Assembly: GCA_016176555.1 (NCBI GenBank)
Contig: JACOWY010000024.1
Location: 1 to 34,962 of the forward strand
DNA length: 34,962 nt
Origin: Candidatus Chisholmbacteria bacterium
Lineage (GTDB): Bacteria; Patescibacteriota; Microgenomatia; UBA1400; JACOWY01
Reading direction: 5' to 3'
Below the pieces are notes generated by a model, which worked only from the letters and a program-made list of their open reading frames with translations, was not told the origin of the DNA and did not search any database. Positions 29,018 to 34,941 of the stretch are shown in pieces. The number at the start of each line of letters is the position of its first letter. The first letter of the stretch is position 1. The translations under genes were made by a program, and so were the position numbers.

Positions 29018-29437
29018 ATGTATAGTGTTGAAATCACCGGTGAGTCGCGGTTTCCGGTGGACCGAAAGCGAGTGAGGGCAGTGGTGGCTCGAGTGCTTAA
29101 GGCATACGGGGTCCAAGGTGCGGTGGTTGTGGGGGTACGGATTGTGGGCGATCGGAAAATGCGCCAGCTCAACTCGGACTTTCGCCGCGTGGATAGCACG
29201 ACTGATGTGTTGAGTTTTCCCACTGAGGATCCTTCGGCTGCTCTCAGGACAAGTCCTTCGGCTGCGTACGGCGGATTTGCCTATCCCAAAGAAGAAGCCT
29301 TTCCTTTAGGAGATATCGTGATTTCGTACCCTCAAGCGAGACTGCAAGCAGCGGAGCGAGATATCCTGGTTAATGATGAGATTGAGGCTCTTTTGGAGCA
29401 TGGAGTGAAGTCGTTGTTGGGAGAGCACGACGAGTAA
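29018..29437 (+). CDS. ybeY: Endoribonuclease YbeY with an insertion and altered zinc motif
   Basis: 139 aa of the UPF0054 family, involved in 16S rRNA maturation and ribosome quality control. MRQLNSDFRRVDSTTDVLSFP (residues 48-68, given here as QLNSDFR and TTDVLSFP) and PLGDIVIS identify it. Two oddities. Between TTDVLSFP and PLGDI about 24 residues occur where some 13 are usual; the DNA there has two TCCTTCGGCTGC copies of a dispersed repeat. And the zinc motif, normally HGxLHLxGxxH, reads HGVKSLLGEHDE: His128 is kept, the second His is Ser132, and the third ligand is shifted to His137/Asp138. Activity may be impaired or the metal site different. Confidence 0.85.
   Translation: MYSVEITGESRFPVDRKRVRAVVARVLKAYGVQGAVVVGVRIVGDRKMRQLNSDFRRVDSTTDVLSFPTEDPSAALRTSPSAAYGGFAYPKEEAFPLGDIVISYPQARLQAAERDILVNDEIEALLEHGVKSLLGEHDE
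29247..29278 (+). repeat. Repeat insertion within ybeY
   Basis: Two copies of CCTTCGGCTGC, the first followed by TCTCAGGACAAGT, the second by GTACGG. Related to the TGCGCTCAGGATGAC side of the GTCATTCTGAG family. Confidence 0.6.
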
Positions 29438-29540
29438 GTTTAAAGTTCAAAGTGCAAAGTGCAAAGTTGTGGTGTAAAGTTTAAAGTTGTTCAAAAGCTG
29501 CAGTTGTAACTTTTAACTTTGAACTTTTAATTTTTAACTT
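29436..29540 (+). repeat. Mirrored AAAGTTNA-type arrays between ybeY and dnaX
   Basis: Left array 29436-29490: repeated AAAGTTCA/AAAGTGCA/AAAGTTTA at 7-9 bp steps. Right array 29504-29540: AACTTTTA, AACTTTGA, AACTTTTA, that is, the inverse complement. A long hairpin could form. The right array ends five bases before the dnaX start. Confidence 0.85.
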
Positions 29541-29545
29541 AGACT

Positions 29546-30244
29546 ATGGCTTCGCTTTACCTACAGTATCGACCCCAACGGGTTAAGGATTTGGACCTGA
29601 AGACGGTGAGGGAGTTTTTTGAGCGGATTTTACTTTCAGGAAAAGTGAATCACGCTTATTTGTTTACCGGGCCAAAGGGAGGGGGGAAGACTTCGGCGGC
29701 GCGGATTTTGGCGAAGATCGTTAACTGCACTAAGAACGAGGCGGTGATGCTGGGTAAAAGAAAGAAGTTTGAAGAGCCATGTAATAAGTGTGTGGCGTGT
29801 AAGAGTATAGCTTCGGGCAGCATGGTGGATTTAATTGAGATTGATGCGGCTAGTAACCGGGGGATAGATGATATCCGGGATTTGCGAGAGAAGATTCGGC
29901 TTGCCCCGGTGGCGGCAGCGCGCAAGGTGTACATCATTGATGAAGTGCACATGCTGACTTTGGAAGCGTTTAACGCGCTGTTGAAGACTTTGGAGGAGCC
30001 CCCTTTGCATGCGGTGTTTATTTTGGCCACGACTGAGGCCCACAAAGTGCCGGAGACAATTGTGTCGCGCTGTGTGAGAGTGGTGTTCCCCAAGGCTTCG
30101 AGAGAAGAGATCCGGCGAAGTTTAGACCGGGTGGTGAAGGGAGAGAAGTTAAAAGTCGCCAGCGATGCTTTAGATATGCTTTCTTTTTGGCCCAAGAAGA
30201 GACTCGGGCAGCTTTGGCAGAAATTGATCGTTTGGAAAACTTAG
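29546..30244 (+). CDS. dnaX: DNA polymerase III gamma/tau subunit, ATPase part (5' fragment of a broken gene)
   Basis: Clamp-loader ATPase. 232 residues cover AAA+ domains I-II: start MASLYLQYRP, P-loop GPKGGGKT at 42-49, zinc cysteines (CTKN...PCNKCVAC), Walker B VYIIDEVHML, sensor 1 ILATTEAHKVP and the SRC motif VSRCVRVVF. Just after KLKVASDALDMLS the frame leaves the family and ends FWPKKRLGQLWQKLIVWKT. The rest of the protein continues in the -1 frame from about 30187. Even allowing for the shift, roughly 50 family residues (the GSFRDA-type region) are absent, so there is both a frameshift at CTTTCTTTTTGG and an internal deletion. A sequencing or assembly error can explain this; so can a real lesion. 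Confidence 0.85.
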   Translation: MASLYLQYRPQRVKDLDLKTVREFFERILLSGKVNHAYLFTGPKGGGKTSAARILAKIVNCTKNEAVMLGKRKKFEEPCNKCVACKSIASGSMVDLIEIDAASNRGIDDIRDLREKIRLAPVAAARKVYIIDEVHMLTLEAFNALLKTLEEPPLHAVFILATTEAHKVPETIVSRCVRVVFPKASREEIRRSLDRVVKGEKLKVASDALDMLSFWPKKRLGQLWQKLIVWKT

Positions 30245-31101
30245 GGGTGAATTGGACAGTAGTGGTGGCGCAAATGATTGAAACGACGAGGCAGCAACTG
30301 ATGGTGGTGTTGGGGGTGGAACCTCAAGAGAAAAGGGTGACCGCATTGGGATCGTTAGACGAGAGGACGCTTTGGCTCCTGGTAGACGCGTTGCTTCTGG
30401 CGGCGAGGCGGATACGATCTTCGGACATCGCCCAGTTGCCACTGGAGATGATGGTAGTGAGGTGGGGGGAAGGAAAAAAGCACGAAGCACGAGATACAAA
30501 TTACGAAGGTACAAGAGGTACAAGAAGTATGGAAAGTACGGAGGGTATGGAAAGTATCGGAGGGGAAGGTAGAACAGGTAGTGCAAGTAGAACAAGTAGA
30601 GAAGACATTGAGGAAATATCTATGCCGCCGCCTCGCTCACGCTCAGTCGCTGTTTCTCGCGGGTTCGAAATAGCGGAGGTGGAGAAGCGATGGCATGAAG
30701 TGCTCTCGGCAGTGAGACCCCACAATCATAGTGTGGAGGGGCTCTTGAGATCGACGCGGCCGGCGGCAGTTAAGGGTGAGACGCTGGTTATAGAAGTGTT
30801 TTACCAGTTTCATTTGGATCAACTAAAACAGGAGCGGTTTATGCAGATAGTCGAGGGGGCGCTCCAAGAGGTATTTTCCCACCGCTGGCGACTGCAGTAT
30901 CGATTGGGAGAGAGAGCGCACCGCCCCATTCGGCAAGTCTTCGACCGTGAGGCTCAGACCGAATCGGCTCAGGACGTGCCGCCCATTCGGCAAGCTCAGG
31001 ACGTTCCGCCCACCCGAGAAAACACTTTGGAAAATATTTCCGCTGAAGTTACGGATGAGGACGTGGTTAAAGTGGCTGAGGAGGTGTTTGGGGCGGAATA
31101 G
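30187..31101 (+). CDS. dnaX: DNA polymerase III gamma/tau subunit, C-terminal part in the -1 frame
   Basis: Continues dnaX from TTG 30187 (in phase -1 to the upstream part). EIDRLENLGVNWTVVVAQMIETTRQQL and IAQLPLEMMVVRW are the oligomerisation domain III; the end, with VEKRWHEVLSAVRPHNHSVEGLL and VIEVFYQFHLDQL, is the C-terminal domain that in other bacteria binds polymerase or helicase. Between them residues are coded by a long 9-bp repeat array (30509-30604) giving GTRGTRSMESTEGMES-type sequence. A second repeat (IRQAQDVPP twice) lies near the end. No SD site supports independent translation, so it is best viewed as the 3' part of a broken dnaX. Confidence 0.75.
   Translation: MAQEETRAALAEIDRLENLGVNWTVVVAQMIETTRQQLMVVLGVEPQEKRVTALGSLDERTLWLLVDALLLAARRIRSSDIAQLPLEMMVVRWGEGKKHEARDTNYEGTRGTRSMESTEGMESIGGEGRTGSASRTSREDIEEISMPPPRSRSVAVSRGFEIAEVEKRWHEVLSAVRPHNHSVEGLLRSTRPAAVKGETLVIEVFYQFHLDQLKQERFMQIVEGALQEVFSHRWRLQYRLGERAHRPIRQVFDREAQTESAQDVPPIRQAQDVPPTRENTLENISAEVTDEDVVKVAEEVFGAE
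30509..30604 (+). repeat. 9-bp GTACAARAA array inside the dnaX tail
   Basis: Six units (GTACAAGAG, GTACAAGAA, GTATGGAAA, GTACGGAGG, GTATGGAAA, GTATCGGAG), a 6-base break, then four GTAGAACAR-like units. It is read in a different phase from topA, as in rpsB. Confidence 0.9.
30920..31015 (+). repeat. Tandem CGGCAAGCTCAGGAC-type repeat at the dnaX 3' end
   Basis: Two copies of a CGCCCATTCGGCAAG / CTCAGGACGTKCCGCCCA block, in frame, coding QDVPPIRQAQDVPP. Confidence 0.7.
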
Positions 31102-31140
31102 TGAGTTACTTAGTTACTGAGTTACTAAGATATTGAGTTA

Positions 31141-31206
31141 ATAATCACCGTCCCAGGAGTCGCTTCGCAACACCTGGGAGGTGGCCGAATGGACTCCTCC
31201 CAGGTG
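31141..31206 (+). repeat. Decayed hairpin element A3
   Basis: CACCTGGGAGG (31171-31181) and CCTCCCAGGTG (31196-31206) form an 11-bp inverted repeat of the A family; a degenerate CACCGTCCCAGG half precedes it. Upstream, 31105-31140 is a GTTACTNAG array. Confidence 0.8.
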
Positions 31207-31245
31207 GGTTTCTCACAAGATACTTGATGTTTAAATAGAAATTAC

Positions 31246-31268
31246 TGGTACAATACCTAAAAGGAGAG
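31246..31268 (+). promoter_or_regulatory. Extended -10 and SD site of the ybaB fragment
   Basis: TGGTACAAT (31246-31254) followed by AAGGAGAG (31261-31268), five bases before ATG 31274. This is the better expression signal of the two in front of ybaB. Confidence 0.6.
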
Positions 31269-31273
31269 CTTAT

Positions 31274-31360
31274 ATGTTTGACAAATTAAAACAGCTCAAA
31301 CAAATAGCTACGCCTCGCTTGCGCTCGGCCGCTGTTTGTTTTGACAACTTTAAATCTTAG
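31274..31360 (+). pseudogene. Duplicate of the ybaB 5' end, truncated by a repeat
   Basis: Encodes MFDKLKQLKQIATPRLRSAAV and a few more residues, then TAG 31358. The first ten residues are identical to the start of the intact ybaB at 31389, but five of the ten codons differ by synonymous changes. After codon 11 the sequence is a GCCTCGCTTGCGCTCGG repeat similar to one in the dnaX tail (30630-30655). It has a good promoter and SD site and could still make a 28-residue peptide. Confidence 0.7.
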
Positions 31361-31388
31361 ATTTTACAAATTTAGTTGGAGTACTTTC

Positions 31389-31676
31389 ATGTTTGACAAG
31401 CTTAAGCAATTAAAACAAATGAGGGACCAGGCGCTGAAGATCCAGCAGCAATTGCAGGCTGAAGAGATTGTGGTGGAGCGAGGGAATGTGCGGGTGGTGA
31501 TTTCGGGGGACCAGAAGATTAAAGAGCTGTCGGTGGGAGGCATCAGTAGCGACGAAGTGATTAATGCGCTTAATGATGCGATTAAACAATCGCAACAGCT
31601 GGCGGCTAAGAAGCTTCAGGAAATGAGCGGTGGGTTGACGGGGATGATGCAAGGCCTTGGCGGGGGAACCTCATAA
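31389..31676 (+). CDS. ybaB: YbaB/EbfC nucleoid-associated protein
   Basis: 95 aa from ATG 31389, with GGAG seven bases upstream. MFDKLKQLKQMRDQALKIQQQLQAEEIVVE (in part: KQMRDQALKIQQQLQAEE) is the long N-terminal helix; VRVVISGDQKIKELSVG is the central sheet; the end SGGLTGMMQGLGG is typical. It binds DNA and in many bacteria follows dnaX (and precedes recR), as here. TTGACA-18-TACAAA just upstream (31340-31369) may be a replacement promoter created with the duplication. Earlier in-frame starts belong to the inserted sequence. Confidence 0.92.
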   Translation: MFDKLKQLKQMRDQALKIQQQLQAEEIVVERGNVRVVISGDQKIKELSVGGISSDEVINALNDAIKQSQQLAAKKLQEMSGGLTGMMQGLGGGTS

Positions 31677-31684
31677 AATTTCAT

Positions 31685-31825
31685 TAGATCTCGGAATACT
31701 CAGAAGGCTCAGAAGATCAGAGATTCTCAGTATATCGGAATATCGGAAATCCAGAGTAGGAGGTCCTTTCCGATTTTCAGGTTTTCTGGTACTCTGGTTT
31801 TCCGAGTTATCTGAGTTTTCTGAAT
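31685..31825 (+). repeat. Mirrored CTCAGAAG/CGGAATAT-type arrays before the PfkB gene
   Basis: Left part (31685-31758) repeats CTCAGAAG-, ATCAGAG- and ATATCGGAA-like units. The right part (31771-31825) repeats their complements (CCGATTTTC, TTTTCTGG, CTGAGTTTTCTGAA). The right array ends at the ATG of the next gene. No SD site or gene is present in between. Confidence 0.8.
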
Positions 31826-32770
31826 ATGCTTAAACAGGTAGTAGTGACCGGTTCGTTGGCGTTTGATCAGATCGCTAATTTTCCGGGGAGGTTTGCAGAT
31901 CACATTGATGCCAAGAAACTCCATATATTGAATATTAGTTTTTTAGTGGAGACATTGCGGGTAGAGCGAGGCGGGACGGGTGGCAACATGGCGTACACGT
32001 TAGCGCTTTTGGGCACAAGACCGAGACTCGTGGCAGCGATAGGTGGAGACGGGGAAGCATACGAGAAGGATCTGGCGAGAGTGGGTGTGAACGTGTCGGG
32101 CGTGAGAGCGTTTGCGAAAGAGAGAACGGCTATGGGGTTTGTGGTGACTGATAAAGACGACAACCAGATATGGGCTTTCTATGGGGGGGCGATGAGGCGC
32201 ACGAGCGAAGTGAAACTAATAGGACTCACCCCGGAAAGTTTGGTGATCATCGGACCGAGCGACCCCAAAGCAGTGGTGGAGTACGTGCGGACTTGTCGAT
32301 TACACAAGTGGCCATATCTTTATGATCCGGCGTTCCAGCTTCCCCAGTATTCTCGAGCCCAATTGCGGTCGGGCGTGTTGGGAGCCCAGATAGTGGTGGG
32401 GAATGATTATGAGATAGCCCAACTCAAACGTTTGGGTAGCATAACTAAAACAGAACTAATCTCCCGGGAGCGGGTGGTGGTGACGACCTTGGGGGATAAG
32501 GGGTCGAGGATCGAGCGAGGGCGAAAGACGTGGCACATTCCCGCGGTGAAGGTGAGGCAAGCAATCGATCCGACGGGAGCGGGCGACGCGTATCGGGCGG
32601 GGTTAGTGGCAGGCTTTTTGCGAAATCTTCCCCTCGATGTCTGCGGGCGGATGGGGTCTTTGGCGGCCGCGTATACGGTGGAAAAGTATGGGACGCAGAC
32701 CCACCGGTTTACTTTGGAAGAGTTTAAGCGGCGGTATCGAGAGAACTTTGGGGAGCGGTTGCCGATTTAA
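31826..32770 (+). CDS. PfkB-family sugar/nucleoside kinase, probably adenosine kinase
   Basis: 314 aa of the ribokinase family. VVVTGSLAFDQIANFPGRF opens the protein, GGTGGNMAYTLALLG is the first PfkB signature, and DPTGAGDAYRAGLVAGF at about 248-264 is the second, with the catalytic Asp and anion hole. TTLGDKGSRI is the ATP strand. The N-terminus with F...HI...N resembles adenosine kinases. Because ahcY lies 0.6 kb downstream and releases adenosine, phosphorylation of adenosine to AMP is a sensible role. Substrate specificity is inferred from context. The ATG follows a repeat array with no SD site. Confidence 0.82.
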   Translation: MLKQVVVTGSLAFDQIANFPGRFADHIDAKKLHILNISFLVETLRVERGGTGGNMAYTLALLGTRPRLVAAIGGDGEAYEKDLARVGVNVSGVRAFAKERTAMGFVVTDKDDNQIWAFYGGAMRRTSEVKLIGLTPESLVIIGPSDPKAVVEYVRTCRLHKWPYLYDPAFQLPQYSRAQLRSGVLGAQIVVGNDYEIAQLKRLGSITKTELISRERVVVTTLGDKGSRIERGRKTWHIPAVKVRQAIDPTGAGDAYRAGLVAGFLRNLPLDVCGRMGSLAAAYTVEKYGTQTHRFTLEEFKRRYRENFGERLPI

Positions 32771-32816
32771 ATACTTAGACTTTTTCTCTCGTCATGCTGA
32801 ATTTAATGTTAATCAT

Positions 32817-33002
32817 GTCATTCTGAGTCCGGCAGCTGCCGGACGAAGAATCTCGTTTCTATGGTGCTGACGAAGCCTTATCCTCCTTCGCAGAAAACCA
32901 TGGGCGTGAGCCCGTGGATGAATGCGAAGAGTTTTCTGCTTCGGCGGGATTTCGCTCCCGACGAAGCAGTGAGGAGAAGATACCCCGGGTTTTAACCCGG
33001 GG
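32817..33002 (+). repeat. Cluster of hairpin repeats downstream of the PfkB gene
   Basis: GTCATTCTGAG (32817-32827) leads into the perfect palindrome GTCCGGCAGCTGCCGGAC (32827-32844) and CGAAGAATCT, the 6271 family. Further on are short CATGGGC/GCCCGTG and CTTCGGCGGG/CTCCCGACGAAG stems and the palindrome CCCCGGGTT/AACCCGGGG (32983-33002). These and the pseudogene below make up the 617-base gap between PfkB and ahcY. Confidence 0.8.
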
Positions 33003-33004
33003 AG

Positions 33005-33285
33005 CTTCATTTTGTGTATATTCTGACTAATCGGTACAATACGGTATTCTATGTTGGTGTTACGAACGATTTGGTTAGGCGGATTTGGCAACATAAAGAT
33101 GGTTCTGTTAAGGGATTTACAGTAAGTATAAGTTGACTAGACTTATTTACTACGAAGTATTTAACGATATAAAAGAGGCTATTGCGCGAGAGAAATACAT
33201 TAAGGGCAAGAAGAGAGATTACAAATTGAAGTTAGTTGACAGCATGAATCCAAGCTGGGTGGATCTTTATAATACCCTAATCTAG
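33005..33285 (+). pseudogene. GIY-YIG endonuclease-like gene, frameshifted
   Basis: One frame reads VYILTNRYNTVFYVGVTNDLVRR and on to GFT, then runs into a stop (TGA, about 33132). The continuation KYKLTRLIYYEVFNDIKEAI, then AREKYIKGKKRDYKLKLV and MNPSWVDLY, is in another frame and ends at TAG 33283. Together they are a complete small GIY-YIG (UPF0213-like) protein with one frameshift near 33121 and no ATG; the expected start is replaced by hairpin-repeat sequence. A single base error would restore the middle but not the start. Confidence 0.8.
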
Positions 33286-33291
33286 GAGCGT

Positions 33292-33352
33292 GAGATCCTT
33301 CTGCTTCGCTGCGCTCAGCATCAGGATGACAATGCTCCGCTCAGGATGACAA
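33292..33352 (+). repeat. GTCATTCTGAG-family half elements before ahcY
   Basis: Contains GAGATCCTTCTGCTTCGC, TGCGCTCAGCATCAGGATGAC and a second CGCTCAGGATGAC, matching the right half of the 6271 element in tandem. Confidence 0.7.
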
Positions 33353-33387
33353 TAAGATTAGTTAAGATGACAGGTTGAGGAAACATT

Positions 33388-34698
33388 ATGGTGTCACTGG
33401 TAAAACATGATATCAAGGATGTGAAACTGGCTCCCCAGGGCAAAAAACGGATTGAGTGGGCAGCTTTGGAAATGCCGGTCATCGCAGAGATTGGAAAACG
33501 TTTTGCCAGAGAGAAACCGCTCAAAGGGAAGATGCTCGCAGCATGTTTGCATGTGACGGCAGAGACAGCTAACTTGGTGCGGGTGCTTAAAGCAGGTGGG
33601 GCGACAGTAGTGGTGTGTGCCTCAAATCCCCTTTCGACTCAAGATGATGTGGCGGCGAGTTTGGTGAGTAATTTTGGAGTGGCCACTTTTGCTATCAAGG
33701 GTGAAGATAATGTGACGTATTATCGACATTTAAATCAGGCGTTGGATTTTAAGCCGCAGCTGACTATGGATGATGGAGCTGACCTCGTCGCTAGACTGCA
33801 TCAAATTTTGAAAAGGTCGAACCCTTCAAAGCAGCGGAAGGGTTCGACCTTAATAAAAAAAGGATGGGAATTCTACGGTAGCAGTGAAGAGACGACTACG
33901 GGGGTTATCAGGCTCAGGGCCTTGGAAAGAGAAGGCAGGCTTCAATTTCCGGTGATGGCGGCTAATGATAGTGCGACCAAGCACCTGTTTGACAATCGCT
34001 ATGGCACGGGGCAATCGACCATTGATGGGATAATGCGGGCCACCAATGTGCTACTCGCGGGTAAGACTTTTGTGGTAGTAGGGTACGGCTACTGCGGCCG
34101 GGGGGTGGCGATGCGAGCAGAAGGGATGGGAGCCAATGTAGTGGTGGTGGAAGCGGAGGCGGTGCGGGCTTTGGAAGCGGCGATGGATGGCTACCGGGTG
34201 ATGACGATGAAAGCAGCGGCTGCGGTGGCTGATATCGTAGTGACGGTGACGGGCGATAAGCGGGCGGTGTCTCTCTCGGATATGAAACTGATGAAAGATG
34301 GCGTGATTTTGGCTAACAGCGGGCACTTTGACGTGGAGATCGATGTGGCGGGTTTGCAAAAGCAAGCACGAAAAGCGAGGAAAGTGCGGGAGTTTGTGAC
34401 CGAATACGTGTTGAGCCCGGGGAAACGGATTTACCTTTTGGCTGAGGGGAGACTCGTCAATCTCTCGGTGGCAGAAGGGCATCCCCCAGCGGTGATGGAC
34501 ATGAGTTTTGCCAACCAAGCTTTGGCCGCTGAGTATTTAGTCAAAAACCAGGGAAAATTGGAGAAGAAAGTGTACGTGTTGCCCAAAGAAATTGACACAA
34601 TGGTGGCGAGTTTGAAGTTAAAGTCGATGGGGATGGGAGTACAGCAGTTGACGCGAGAGCAGAAGAAGTATTTGACGAGCTGGGAAGAGGGAACCTAG
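33388..34698 (+). CDS. ahcY: S-adenosylhomocysteine hydrolase with a hairpin insertion
   Basis: Splits S-adenosylhomocysteine into adenosine and homocysteine with bound NAD. 436 aa: CLHVTAETANL, ASNPLSTQDDVAASL, the catalytic block NDSATKHLFDNRYGTGQS (Lys and Asp), the NAD fold GKTFVVVGYGYCGRGVA and the ending QLTREQKKYLTSW. At residues 142-155 the segment SNPSKQRKGSTL is coded by a perfect 15-bp inverted repeat (33813-33851) and lies between DDGADLVARLH and SSEETTTGV, in a variable loop. GAGGAA precedes ATG 33388 at SD distance. A SAM riboswitch follows, pointing to a methyl-cycle locus. Confidence 0.97.
   Translation: MVSLVKHDIKDVKLAPQGKKRIEWAALEMPVIAEIGKRFAREKPLKGKMLAACLHVTAETANLVRVLKAGGATVVVCASNPLSTQDDVAASLVSNFGVATFAIKGEDNVTYYRHLNQALDFKPQLTMDDGADLVARLHQILKRSNPSKQRKGSTLIKKGWEFYGSSEETTTGVIRLRALEREGRLQFPVMAANDSATKHLFDNRYGTGQSTIDGIMRATNVLLAGKTFVVVGYGYCGRGVAMRAEGMGANVVVVEAEAVRALEAAMDGYRVMTMKAAAAVADIVVTVTGDKRAVSLSDMKLMKDGVILANSGHFDVEIDVAGLQKQARKARKVREFVTEYVLSPGKRIYLLAEGRLVNLSVAEGHPPAVMDMSFANQALAAEYLVKNQGKLEKKVYVLPKEIDTMVASLKLKSMGMGVQQLTREQKKYLTSWEEGT
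33813..33851 (+). repeat. 15-bp inverted repeat inside ahcY
   Basis: AAGGTCGAACCCTTC (33813-33827), 9-nt loop, GAAGGGTTCGACCTT (33837-33851); perfect, in frame, between conserved blocks. Confidence 0.9.
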
Positions 34699-34738
34699 AA
34701 AATTTTCAATTTTCAAATCCCAATTTTCAAACGAGGGG

Positions 34739-34767
34739 TTGACAGGGATTTTTTGAGTGGCTACACT
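34739..34767 (+). promoter_or_regulatory. Promoter of the SAM riboswitch transcript
   Basis: TTGACA (34739-34744), 17-bp spacer, TACACT (34762-34767). Expected start near 34774, about ten bases before the aptamer. Confidence 0.85.
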
Positions 34768-34785
34768 AGGGAAGTTAACAATTTA

Positions 34786-34906
34786 TAGATCAAGAGTGGT
34801 GAGTAGGGAACTGGCCCGTTGACTCATCCAGCAACCGACCTCGGTTATCGGGACACGGTGCTTCAGCCAGCCCTGACTGCGTAGGCAAGTCCGAAGGGAA
34901 CGATAG
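34786..34906 (+). promoter_or_regulatory. SAM-I-family riboswitch aptamer
   Basis: Core S-box words are present in order: ATCAAGAG, AGGGAACTGGCCCG, CAGCAACC, GGTGCT and a closing GAACGATA. P2 is GGTGAGT with ACTCATC (one G-T pair). P4 is CCCTGACT with AGTC and AGGG around a bulge. The kink-turn/pseudoknot words GGGA and GGCCC are intact, with one extra A. P1 is short and poorly paired, so this could be a variant. The regulated gene lies beyond the window; metK or a methionine gene is expected from the adjacent ahcY. Confidence 0.82.
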
Positions 34907-34941
34907 GGCGTCACTAACCGTGATGGCAAACTATTATTCAT

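Noticed and set aside
30170-30250. Programmed -1 frameshift in dnaX
   Set aside because: The slippery context is a T run without a proper X-XXY-YYZ heptamer for both sites, it lies before domain III, and family residues are missing; a lesion or assembly fault fits better.
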